A program made the position numbers and the translations under genes. 64,000 bases of DNA from Gemmatimonadales bacterium. GTDB taxonomy: Bacteria; Gemmatimonadota; Gemmatimonadetes; Palauibacterales; Palauibacteraceae. The DNA is taken from assembly GCA_009838765.1 (NCBI GenBank), contig VXQX01000010.1, forward strand, positions 25,997-89,996, given 5' to 3'. Of the stretch, positions 36,626-45,171 are shown one piece after another. Under the pieces are notes generated by a model. That model worked only from the letters and a program-made list of their open reading frames with translations. It was not told where the DNA came from and ran no database searches. Each line of letters starts with the position of its first letter. The stretch's first letter is position 1.

Positions 36626-39509
36626 CGGCGGCCAGCCCGTTTCCTTCACTCTCGACGCGCCGTCCGCCGAGTTCGATGAGGCGGCCGTCGGGTTCCGCGA
36701 GGTGGTCCGTTGCCCAGTCCCGCACATCATCCTCGTGCGTGAAGAGGATGATCTGCGTCGAGCGCGAGAGTGCGTACAGCGTCTGCAGTACTGCCCGTTT
36801 CCGTGCCGCGTCGGAAGCGGCGACGACATCATCCAGGATGAGCGGACAGGATTCGCCTTCGCGCGTGAGGTGCCGTGAGAGTGCGAACCTGAGCAGCAGG
36901 TAGATCTGCTCCGCCGTGCCATGGGAGAGCAGTTCGGCGGGCCGCCAGCGCCCGCCCGGCGCCCGGACCTCCACGAGCAGATTCTCCGGGTCGATGCGGC
37001 ATCCCGTGTAGCGGCCGTCCGTCACCCCGGGCAGCCATTCGAGCACGGTCCGCCTGAGGATGGGCGCGATGTCGCGCAGCACGCGCTCCTGCGCCTCTTC
37101 GAGGAACCCGATCGTGCAGTCCAGCGTGTCCTTGAGACGTGCGATCCTCGCCTGTTCACGTTCGGCCGCTGCCAGCGCGTCCTCCGCGTCCGCGACGCTG
37201 GGGAGGTGATGTTCGCGCTCGGTGAGCTGGCCGCCCGCGCGCAGCACCTCCTCGCGGGCCGCCTCCGCTTCTCCCTTCAGATCCTCCAGCGTCGCCTCGG
37301 TGACCCGTCTCGCCCGAGCCTCGTCAACGTCCGCTCCGCTGCGGGCGAGGAGCCGGGCGGCCCGGAGGCGGAGTCGCTCCACATCGTCCGCGAACGCCTC
37401 CAGCGTCCGCTCGCCAAGCAACTGTTGCAGGCGATCCCATGACTCGTTGCGCTCGCCGGCTTCGTCGAGCACCCGCTCCCGGCCGGCGCGCCATTGCTCC
37501 AGTGCGGCAGCCAGATCCTCGGGATCTTCGGCGGTCACGCCGACCTGCGCGCCGGCTTCGCGCAGCTTGTTCGCGGCATCGGCGGCACGTTCCGACCGCT
37601 GTGCGTCGCGCGTCTCCGCCGCCAGGCGCCGGGCCCGCTCGTCGCTCCACGTTCGACGTCGCTCCGCGGCCCGCCGTTCGAGTTCGTCCAACTCTCCCCG
37701 CGTAATGCCCCGCGCCCTCGCGTCCGCGAGCGCGGCCTCGGCCACATCCGCGACAAGGACGTCAGCCGCCTCGCGCCGCCGATCCGTCTCGGCGACAAGC
37801 GCGTCGAAGGACGAGCCGGCCAGCAACCCCTTGAGCTCGTCCCACTGCGAGCCCAGCTGCCCGGCCTTTTCTCGTCCGGCCTGCAGGGACGCCACCTCGC
37901 GGCGCAGGGCGTCCGCGAGCGTTTCCGGGTCGGCGGTCGCCGCGGTCTCCGGATCGGCAAGCTCGCGCATGCGGCCGATCGCCTCGCGCCGATGCCGGCG
38001 CCCGTCCTCGTAGCGCTCATGCTCCGCGCGCGCCGACGCGAGTTCGCGCCGGAGACTGTCGTGGCGCACGTCCAGGGCGAGCGCGATCTCCGAGCGGTCG
38101 GAGCGTGTCCTCGCGAACCTGTGGGACAGGACACCCGCCGCCCCGACGGCGAACAGGATGAGCCCCGCGGAACCCGAATCGGGCGCCAGCAGGGCGAGGA
38201 CGAGGCCCCCTGCCGCCACGACCGCCGAAAGAGCCAGCCACATTGCGGGTCGCGCGGCCGGACCTTCCGTGAGGGGCGCCCGCCGTCTCTCTTCGAGGTT
38301 GGCCAGCTCTTCCTCGAGCTCCTCCACGCTCCGGCCGATCGGCGCTTCAACTGCGGGAAGCGACTCCCAGGCGCGCAGTGCATCGCGGATCTCCCCCATG
38401 CGTGCGTCCTCCTCCGGGGAGACCCGGGGGCCGCCGTCCGGGAAGAGCGCATGCAGCTCATGCACGCTGGCGAGGCGAGCCTCGGCGTCCGCCGCGGCGG
38501 CCTCCGCGATGACCGCCCGCGCGGCCGCCAGCTCCGTATCGACCCCCTCGATCCTCGCCCCGATCTCGCGCGCCGAGGGCCCGGTCAGCTCCACCGGAGC
38601 CGGGAGGTTGCGCCACGTGGTGAGCGCTTCGGTGACCGCTCTCGTCAGCCCACCGCCCTCGGGGACCGGGTGCGGCGCCCCCTCGGGGAACTCCTCGTGC
38701 AGGGCCCGCGCCTCCCGCAGCCGCTCCGCGAGCGCCTCCGCCTCCGCGCTCGCGAGCGCGGCCGCCGCTGCCTCCACGCGCCGCCGGGCGTCCCTCGCCG
38801 CCTGTTCCAGAGTTTCCACCTCGGCGCGACGCTCCTGGAAGTCCCGCTGCGCCTCGCGGGCCGCCTCCAGCGCCTCTCGCGACTCCGCTACCCGCCGCGC
38901 GGTCGTCATGAGAGGCTTCGTCGGAGCCCGGGTCGACCCAACGCGTTCCCGGAGCACCTCCTCGAGCCGCTGCAGCGCGGCAGCCGCCGTCTGGTCCACA
39001 CCGGCCGTCGCCGCGGCGCGCTGCATGTCTTCCTGCAGCGATTCGGGATCGTCCCGGACCTTGAGAATGTCCGCCTGGCGCACACAGGCGGTGGCGAGGA
39101 ACGAGCGGCGATTCAGACCCAGCCACCGCGAGCCGTCCGGCGCCCCGTCGAACAGGATCTCGCCCGAATAGTCCCGTCTGGCGACGCTCGTGTCCTCCGC
39201 CGAACTCTCGACCCTTCCCGCCAGGTCGTGCCGCAACTCCACGCGCCGTCCGTCCTCGAGGGCGACGATGGCCCCGATCTCCCACTCGTCGCCGTCCCAC
39301 GGCCTGTGGCGCTCCGCGAACCGCCTTTCCTCCTTCCGGATCGCCCCCTTGCCGCGCCGAATGCCGCAGAGCCCGGCATAGAGCGCGGCGTGCCAGGACG
39401 ACTTGCCCGCCTCGTTGCGGCCGAAGACGACGTTCATGCCCGGCGCCAGTTCCAGCGTCTCGTCGCGGAAGGGGCCGAAGCGGTGGGCCGTCACCGACTC
39501 GAAACGCAT
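36618..39509 (-). CDS. YhaN-like SMC/SbcC-type ATPase
   Basis: 963 residues. N-terminal ATPase half: VTAHRFGPFRDETLELAPG and Walker A VVFGRNEAGKSS. Long Ala/Glu/Arg-rich coiled-coil arms occupy about 190-800. The coil is broken near 420-465 by two hydrophobic segments (WLALSAVVAAGGLVLALLAP, LILFAVGAAGVLS) that look like a membrane hairpin, as in Bacillus YhaN. C-terminal Walker B CPLILDDVVAASD and ABC-like helix SRSTQIILFTHEDD. The start overlaps the phosphoesterase stop (TAATG), giving a YhaO-YhaN pair predicted to act in DNA-end processing or repair, possibly at the membrane. Confidence 0.85.
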   Translation of the reverse strand: MRFESVTAHRFGPFRDETLELAPGMNVVFGRNEAGKSSWHAALYAGLCGIRRGKGAIRKEERRFAERHRPWDGDEWEIGAIVALEDGRRVELRHDLAGRVESSAEDTSVARRDYSGEILFDGAPDGSRWLGLNRRSFLATACVRQADILKVRDDPESLQEDMQRAAATAGVDQTAAAALQRLEEVLRERVGSTRAPTKPLMTTARRVAESREALEAAREAQRDFQERRAEVETLEQAARDARRRVEAAAAALASAEAEALAERLREARALHEEFPEGAPHPVPEGGGLTRAVTEALTTWRNLPAPVELTGPSAREIGARIEGVDTELAAARAVIAEAAAADAEARLASVHELHALFPDGGPRVSPEEDARMGEIRDALRAWESLPAVEAPIGRSVEELEEELANLEERRRAPLTEGPAARPAMWLALSAVVAAGGLVLALLAPDSGSAGLILFAVGAAGVLSHRFARTRSDRSEIALALDVRHDSLRRELASARAEHERYEDGRRHRREAIGRMRELADPETAATADPETLADALRREVASLQAGREKAGQLGSQWDELKGLLAGSSFDALVAETDRRREAADVLVADVAEAALADARARGITRGELDELERRAAERRRTWSDERARRLAAETRDAQRSERAADAANKLREAGAQVGVTAEDPEDLAAALEQWRAGRERVLDEAGERNESWDRLQQLLGERTLEAFADDVERLRLRAARLLARSGADVDEARARRVTEATLEDLKGEAEAAREEVLRAGGQLTEREHHLPSVADAEDALAAAEREQARIARLKDTLDCTIGFLEEAQERVLRDIAPILRRTVLEWLPGVTDGRYTGCRIDPENLLVEVRAPGGRWRPAELLSHGTAEQIYLLLRFALSRHLTREGESCPLILDDVVAASDAARKRAVLQTLYALSRSTQIILFTHEDDVRDWATDHLAEPDGRLIELGGRRVESEGNGLAAAT

Positions 39510-40630
39510 TACAGCACCTCGAGATCGTCGCGTCCGTCGAGAGCCCGGAGTCCCATCCGCAGGACACGGCGCTCCTCATCGTCCGGCAACCCCGCTCCCA
39601 GCACATCGTCGACGAACCGCCCCCGCACCGTGGGCTCGCCGCGGATCTCGTCGAGGTCGTAGGCAAGGTGCAAATCGGTTTTCCGGATCTGCACGGCGTC
39701 GAACGTGTCGAGCAACTGCTCGCGGATCGCGTTCTCCTGGAGGTCGAGCGACGGCTCCAGGTCGCCGGACACCGTGAGACGCGCGAGTCCCGCGAGGCTC
39801 TCCGTCATCGCGCGCAGGGCGTCCCGAATCTGCTGGCGACTCGTGAGGCCCGTGACATCGAGCCGCAGGTCGTACACTGGCGTGACCGCGACGACGTGGC
39901 GCTCCCGCGTGACCTCGCCCGTCGCGTCGATCGTCGCCACGACGGGCCCGCGCTCCCCTTCCTCTCCGAACTGCAGCGGGTCGGGATTGCCCGGATACGT
40001 GTGATGCGCGCCGTCCGCCGGCCGGTGATAGTGGCCTAGAAAGGCGTGATCCAGCCCGCTGTCCGGGATTTCCGCGGTCTCGAAGCGAGCGTGCGGCGCC
40101 TTGCCTTCGCCCTGTGCCGCGAGCCACGACCGTTCCGCTCCGTGAAAGAGCGCCACGTGCGCCCCCTCGCCGGAGATCCGGAAGCCGTCGCCGAGGAAAT
40201 TGTCCGTGTTGGCGGGAGCGCAGTGCGCGGCGCCCCACAGCGTGATGCCCGGCGCGAGGGAGACCGCCCGCAGCGCCGCATCCCGAAAAATGTGGACGTT
40301 CCCGCTCCAGCCCCCCGTCGCGTAGACGCTCGTCGGCCCGTACCAGTCGTGATTGCCGGGCGCGATGTAGACCGGCACCGGGTCGAGGGAGGCGAAGGTC
40401 TGCCGCAGGAAGTCCGCCGTGTCCAGCGTGACGCGGTCGTGCTCGTACAGATCGCCTCCGCAGAAGAGCGCGTCCGCGCCGGACGAACGCACGAGGTCCA
40501 CGATCGCGAGCAGGGTGTCGCGAAGCGCTTCGCGACGCCTCCGCGCTACGTCGCCCGTCGCCTCGCACCACGCGAACGGGGAGTCGAGGTGGAGGTCGGC
40601 GAAGTGGACGATCGTCCGTTGCTCAGTCAG
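39509..40630 (-). CDS. YhaO-like calcineurin-type phosphoesterase/nuclease, CTG start
   Basis: 373 residues if translation starts at CTG 40630, which overlaps the patatin TGA as CTGA, the same four-base style as other junctions here. The N-terminus then reads TEQRTIVHFADLHLDSPFAW, the standard beginning with the metal ligands DLH. The first canonical start, GTG 40501, would delete this essential motif. Further motifs: ALFCGGDLYEH, YIAPGNHDWYG, VALFHGAERS and FLGHYHRP. These are metal-dependent phosphodiesterases, the nuclease partner of SbcC/YhaN ATPases. A sequencing error in an ATG/GTG is the alternative. Confidence 0.85.
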   Translation of the reverse strand: MTEQRTIVHFADLHLDSPFAWCEATGDVARRRREALRDTLLAIVDLVRSSGADALFCGGDLYEHDRVTLDTADFLRQTFASLDPVPVYIAPGNHDWYGPTSVYATGGWSGNVHIFRDAALRAVSLAPGITLWGAAHCAPANTDNFLGDGFRISGEGAHVALFHGAERSWLAAQGEGKAPHARFETAEIPDSGLDHAFLGHYHRPADGAHHTYPGNPDPLQFGEEGERGPVVATIDATGEVTRERHVVAVTPVYDLRLDVTGLTSRQQIRDALRAMTESLAGLARLTVSGDLEPSLDLQENAIREQLLDTFDAVQIRKTDLHLAYDLDEIRGEPTVRGRFVDDVLGAGLPDDEERRVLRMGLRALDGRDDLEVL

Positions 40631-41787
40631 GTGAGGAACGCCTCGATGCGGTCCCAGTTCACCTCGGCATCCGAGACTCCCAGTTCCACGAGCGTCCGGA
40701 TGTACTCGCTCTCGAACAGGAGATAACTCACGAAGTCGGCCGTCTTGATGTCCGGCGTGCCCAGGCCGCGCACGAGGAACCTCAGCGCCGGAGGAAGTTC
40801 GATCTCGAAGTCGCGCGCCAGCTTCCCGATATCCCGGGAGGGTCTCAGGATGAGCAGGTCGACGTGACGCAGCCCCTGGCGCTCGGAAACTTCGGGGGGG
40901 AGTCGGCCGACGAGGAGGTTGATCCTGCGCAGCGCGGCCGCATCCCAGTCCAGCGTGTCGAGGAACACCGAATTTAGCAGCAGGCCCAGGACTCTCGCCG
41001 GCGGCGGATATCCGGTCGTGTCCGGCGCGCGCGCCTCCAGCTCGGACCGCCGATAGCGGGCCGAGATCGTGAAGATGCGGTCCGCCCCCATGTGAATCGC
41101 GGGCGCCAGCGGGGCGGCGGTGCGGAAGCTCCCGTCTCCGTAATACTGCTGCCCGAGCTTGACGGCCGGGAACACGAGCGGAATCGACGCGGAGGCCAGG
41201 ATGTGGTCCACCGAAATGTCCGTCCGCACGAGTCGGTAGTGCGAGCTCGCGGGCCTCGGCGCCGATTGTGGGTCTCCCTGTACGAAGAGGACCGTGCGCC
41301 CCGTCTGGTAGGACATCGCGGTGAGCCCGACCGCCTCGAGGTCCCCTGCCTCGATCCGGCTCCCGATCTCTCCGCGGTCGACGTCGCGTTCGATGAACTC
41401 CCGTAGCGGTGACGTGTCGACGAGGCTTCGGAAACGGGGGCTCAGCCCGGTGCCGCCGCCTAGAAGGGATCCCCCGAGTCGCACGCCGACCTTCAGCAGG
41501 GAAGCGGGGTTGGTGCGCAGCACCTCCTCCGTCGTGAGCGAGAGCCAGCGGCGCTTCAGCGCCTGCGTCGCGCCGCGTAGATTTCCGTCATAGGCGGCGA
41601 GAAAACCCACGTTGATCGCGCCTGCCGAGACGCCTGTGAGGAGAGGGACCCGAAGCCCGGGCAGCCGCTTGCCGATATGGCTCAGCACGCCCGTCTGGTA
41701 GGCGGCCCGCGCGCCGCCGCCTGAGAGGGCGAAGGCCAGCTTCCCCCGCGCGGCGCCGGAAGCGCCGCTCCCCGGCCCCCCCGTCAC
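40627..41787 (-). CDS. Patatin-like phospholipase
   Basis: 386 residues from GTG 41787. Oxyanion-hole LAFALSGGGARAAYQTGVLS, nucleophile serine in LLTGVSAGAINVGF (GXSXG) and the partner Asp in QQYYGDGSFRTAAPLAP (DG motif) are all present. These form the Ser-Asp dyad of patatin/RssA-type lipid acyl hydrolases. No signal peptide, so cytoplasmic or membrane-associated. The C-terminal 150 residues are helical and less conserved. It is followed with overlap by the YhaO-like gene. Confidence 0.9.
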   Translation of the reverse strand: MTGGPGSGASGAARGKLAFALSGGGARAAYQTGVLSHIGKRLPGLRVPLLTGVSAGAINVGFLAAYDGNLRGATQALKRRWLSLTTEEVLRTNPASLLKVGVRLGGSLLGGGTGLSPRFRSLVDTSPLREFIERDVDRGEIGSRIEAGDLEAVGLTAMSYQTGRTVLFVQGDPQSAPRPASSHYRLVRTDISVDHILASASIPLVFPAVKLGQQYYGDGSFRTAAPLAPAIHMGADRIFTISARYRRSELEARAPDTTGYPPPARVLGLLLNSVFLDTLDWDAAALRRINLLVGRLPPEVSERQGLRHVDLLILRPSRDIGKLARDFEIELPPALRFLVRGLGTPDIKTADFVSYLLFESEYIRTLVELGVSDAEVNWDRIEAFLT

Positions 41788-41800
41788 GCCGGTCCCCGCG

Positions 41801-42310
41801 TCAGGACCGTCCGCCGGGGCGGCTCAGGAGTTGCCGGTGCCACGAACGGGCGACGGGCCGCTCGAGTTCGCCCGCGCGCAGTGCCGCCAGCGTGTCGATG
41901 GTGGGATCGAAGACGGGGGTCGCGTCGCTGATCGCTCCTGTCGTCGCCCGCGCCCGGAACTCCGCCCGCGCGCAACTCTCGATCGCGCCGGACTCGTCCC
42001 GGTAGAACACGCGCGTGCTGTCGAGAAGCGAGCAACCCAGTCGTTCCTCGAGCGCGCCCAGCCGCCGGGCCATCGCGTCGATCGAGCACCCGGACGCAGG
42101 AGCCGAGGCTTCGTCGACGGCGACGACCGCGAACCGGTCTTCGACCCAGTCCACGCCCGCCCGGAGCGCGGCCCCGTGCGCGGTCCAGATGTCGACGAAG
42201 GCGCGCAGGTCGACCATCAGCGCGTCGCGCTCCTCGGGAGTCAGCGGACGATCCGTCCCGTAGATCCAGACGCGGGCGGAATCCGGAAGGGATGTCAGCG
42301 GAACACTCAT
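41801..42310 (-). CDS. Hypothetical protein, 169 aa
   Basis: From ATG 42310 (an upstream in-frame start adds 12 unlikely residues). Begins MSVPLTSLPDSARVWIYGTD. Continues with LTPEERDALMVDLRAFVDIW, FAVVAVDEASAPASGCSIDA and RVFYRDESGAIESCARAEFR. Alpha/beta, cytoplasmic. It resembles the short proteins that many Bacteroidota annotations misname ABC transporter ATPase, but it has no Walker motifs. The role in the array between the permease and patatin is unknown. Confidence 0.7.
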   Translation of the reverse strand: MSVPLTSLPDSARVWIYGTDRPLTPEERDALMVDLRAFVDIWTAHGAALRAGVDWVEDRFAVVAVDEASAPASGCSIDAMARRLGALEERLGCSLLDSTRVFYRDESGAIESCARAEFRARATTGAISDATPVFDPTIDTLAALRAGELERPVARSWHRQLLSRPGGRS

Positions 42311-42353
42311 GCCGGGACCATACATCGGCCCGCGACGTCCCGCCATTCGCAGC

Positions 42354-43565
42354 CTATTCGTACCGGAGCGCCACGATCGGATCGAGCCGGGCCGCCCGCC
42401 GGGCGGGCCAGAGGCCGAAGAACATGCCCACCGCGGCAGCGAAGACCACCGCGAGGCCGATGGCCTGCGGCGCGATGGCCATCGTCCAGCCCGCCGACCG
42501 CGAGAGCATCTCGGCCGCGCCGTACGCGAAAGCGACTCCGAGGATGCCGCCCGTCATGCAGAGCGTCGTGGCTTCGAGCAGAAACTGGAGCAGGATCGCG
42601 CTCCTCGTGGCGCCGAGCGCCTTGCGCACGCCGATCTCCTTCGTTCGCTCCGTGACCGACACCAGCATGATGTTCATGATCCCGATGCCGCCGACGAGGA
42701 GGCTGACCGCGGCGATGCCGGCGAGCAGCATCGTGAACGTCTGCGTCGTCTCCTGCGCCATTTCGAGGAACTGCACGCTGTCCGAGATCCAGAAGTCGTT
42801 CTCCCGCCCCAGGGGAATGCGGTGCTCGCGCCGGAGCACTTCCTCGATCTGCACCATCGCGACCGGGATCGCCGCCTCGCTCTCGACGACGACCTTGAAC
42901 TGGCTCACGCGGTCGGTCCCGAGCAACCGGAACTGCGCCGTCTCCAGGGGGACGAAGATCTGCTCGTCCTGGTTGAACCAGCCCGATCCGCCCTTTTCCT
43001 CCAGCACTCCGACGACCTCGAAGGAGATGTTCCGGATCGAGATCGTCCGGCCGACGAGTTCGGCGGTTTCGGCGTTCAGGACGGCCGGGACCGCGCCCCC
43101 GAGCACGGCGACCCGCCTCCGGCCGCGGTTCTCCGACTCGTCGAAGAAGCGGCCGAGCTCGAGGGTGTGGTTCTCGACCGCCAGGTAGTTCGGCGTCGTC
43201 CCGAGAATTCGAACGTTGGCGTTGTTGCGCCCGAACTGGACCTGCAACTGCCCCTGCATCTCCGGCGCGACCTCCACCAGCGCCGGGGCCCCGCGCCGCA
43301 CCGCCTCGACGTCCTCCGTCGTCAACCGGGCGTTCGACCCTCCGCGCACGCCGCGGAACATGCCCTGCCCGGCGCGAACCGTGAGCACGTTGGTGCCGAG
43401 CGACTCGATCTGGTTCTCGACCTGCTGCTGGGCCCCCTCCCCGAGCGCGACCATCGTGATCACGGCCCCGACCCCGATCACGATCCCGAGCATGGTCAGG
43501 AACGAGCGCAGCTTGTTGGCGCGGATCGCGTCCATGGCGACCCGGAGAATCTCGAAGAAGATCAT
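42354..43565 (-). CDS. MacB/FtsX-type ABC transporter permease
   Basis: 403 residues. N-terminal membrane helix FLTMLGIVIGVGAVITMVAL. A large periplasmic MacB_PCD domain spans about 50-270 (GTNVLTVRAGQGMFRGVRGG, RVAVLGGAVPAVLNAETAEL). Three C-terminal helices (FTMLLAGIAAVSLLVGGIGI, LCMTGGILGVAFAYGAAEML, AIGLAVVFAAAVGMFFGLWP) complete the FtsX fold. It lacks the MacB ATPase domain and no ATPase gene lies in the array. It works with the adaptor 10 bases upstream and the TolC protein as a tripartite efflux or lipoprotein-export pump. Confidence 0.9.
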   Translation of the reverse strand: MIFFEILRVAMDAIRANKLRSFLTMLGIVIGVGAVITMVALGEGAQQQVENQIESLGTNVLTVRAGQGMFRGVRGGSNARLTTEDVEAVRRGAPALVEVAPEMQGQLQVQFGRNNANVRILGTTPNYLAVENHTLELGRFFDESENRGRRRVAVLGGAVPAVLNAETAELVGRTISIRNISFEVVGVLEEKGGSGWFNQDEQIFVPLETAQFRLLGTDRVSQFKVVVESEAAIPVAMVQIEEVLRREHRIPLGRENDFWISDSVQFLEMAQETTQTFTMLLAGIAAVSLLVGGIGIMNIMLVSVTERTKEIGVRKALGATRSAILLQFLLEATTLCMTGGILGVAFAYGAAEMLSRSAGWTMAIAPQAIGLAVVFAAAVGMFFGLWPARRAARLDPIVALRYE

Positions 43566-43575
43566 CGAACCATCA

Positions 43576-45054
43576 TCACCTTCCGCCGATGCCCGGCAGC
43601 GCCGTGCGGCTGCGGATCCGGTCCAGGAACTCCTGCTGCGCGATGAGCGAGGTGGGAACGGCGACGATCTCCTCGCCTTCCTCGAGCCCCCGGATGATCT
43701 GCGTGTGATCGAAGTCGCTGAGGCCGATCATGACCGGCTTCAGGTCGAGGAGGCCGCTCGCATCGTACCTGAACACGAAGGCCGGGCGGGGCTCGTCGGG
43801 CCGCCGCGCGGCGGCGTCTCGGCCGCCTCCGGGTCCGCCTCCTCCGCGGTTCCGGAACTGCTGCATCATCTGCCGCCGCTCGTCGTCCGACAGGTTCTGG
43901 ATGACCCGCATCCGCTCCGCCTGCGACATCGACTGGAACTCCGACATCGGAACCCCGCCGATCATCGCCTCCTCCTCGCCCTCCGCCGCTCCATCCCCCT
44001 GCGCCGCACCGTCCGGCCGATCCTGGCTCTGGAAGTCGCGCAGCAGCGCGTTGACATCGGCGTCGATTTCGAGCGCCCGGACGATCTGCAGGGCCTCCTG
44101 CTGCGTCTTGATCCCGCTGTTCGCCACCGCCAGCACATCCTCCTGGCGCCCGATCACGACCTCGACGTCCGCGTTCATCCCCGGCCGCAGCAGATCCTCT
44201 TCGTTGGAGATGCGCGTGAGCACGGCGAACATGGTCACGTTCTGCTCGACGACCGCCTGCGGTTCGATCTTGAGAACGGCCCCCCGGAAGGTCCGGTTGG
44301 GGTACGCTTCGACGGTGATATCCGCCGGGAGTCCGGGCTGGAGCCGGCCGATGTCCGTCTCGTCGACGAGCATGCGCACCTGGACCTCGGTGAGGTCGGC
44401 CATTCGCATCAGCACCGTGCCGCCGGTGAGGTCGCGCGTCCCCGTGACGACCTGCCCCTGCTCCACCGTCCGTTCCACGACGGTTCCGGTGATGGGGGCC
44501 CGGAGCGTCACGTCGTCCAGCTTGTCCTCGGCAAGTTCGAGGTTGGTCGTGGCGCGGACGAGGGAAGCCCTCGCGTTCGCCGCGGAGAGGATCGCGCTCT
44601 CCAGTTCCTCGGAGGTCACGATGTCGGACTCGTGAAGCGCCTCGACCCGTTCGAGCTGGCGTTCGGCAACGTCGTTCTGCGCCTCCGCGACGTCGAGATC
44701 GGCCTGGGCCTGGGCGTGAGCGTTGTTCACATCGCGCGGGTCGATCCGCACGAGGAGCGTCCCCTGTTCGACGTTGTCGCCGAGTTCGACGGGCAGTTCG
44801 AGGACCTCGCCGCCCGCCTGCGACTTGACCTCGATCACGCGGATCGGTTCGACCGTGCCGGTCGCCTCCACGCTGGAGACGATGGTCTGGTGCCCCGCGG
44901 TCAGCGTCTGGAGGGTCTGCTCGGGCTCGTTGGCCTCGCCGGTCGCACAGCCCGCGGCCGCGAGTCCAAGCGTCGTGAAGATCGCGGCAGGGCCCAAGGC
45001 CCCGCCTCGCCGGGGGAAGCGACGCCTGCAGCGTTCGAATATGGACATCGGCAT
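43576..45054 (-). CDS. Periplasmic adaptor (MacA/HlyD family) lipoprotein
   Basis: 492 residues from ATG 45054 (an upstream start adds 21 residues). Lipobox LAAAGC at Cys36. Barrel-sandwich halves IRVIEVKSQAGGEVLELPVE and LRAPITGTVVERTVEQGQVV flank a helical hairpin (HAQAQADLDVAEAQNDVAER). Beta-barrel to about 315. Between about 318 and 425 lies an unusual insert with acidic and Gly/Arg-rich parts and SQAERMRVIQNLSDDERRQM, then the final membrane-proximal strands resume. It connects the permease to TolC. The insert is not typical of the family. Confidence 0.88.
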   Translation of the reverse strand: MPMSIFERCRRRFPRRGGALGPAAIFTTLGLAAAGCATGEANEPEQTLQTLTAGHQTIVSSVEATGTVEPIRVIEVKSQAGGEVLELPVELGDNVEQGTLLVRIDPRDVNNAHAQAQADLDVAEAQNDVAERQLERVEALHESDIVTSEELESAILSAANARASLVRATTNLELAEDKLDDVTLRAPITGTVVERTVEQGQVVTGTRDLTGGTVLMRMADLTEVQVRMLVDETDIGRLQPGLPADITVEAYPNRTFRGAVLKIEPQAVVEQNVTMFAVLTRISNEEDLLRPGMNADVEVVIGRQEDVLAVANSGIKTQQEALQIVRALEIDADVNALLRDFQSQDRPDGAAQGDGAAEGEEEAMIGGVPMSEFQSMSQAERMRVIQNLSDDERRQMMQQFRNRGGGGPGGGRDAAARRPDEPRPAFVFRYDASGLLDLKPVMIGLSDFDHTQIIRGLEEGEEIVAVPTSLIAQQEFLDRIRSRTALPGIGGR

Positions 45055-45171
45055 CTCGTCTCGTGTCGGGTCCTTGAACGGACGATCGGGGCGCCGAAAC
45101 AGCGCCCACCATGGCACGCTCAGAGGACACTCCGCGCGGGGCCGACGTTGAAGAGATACTACATGCGGGTG

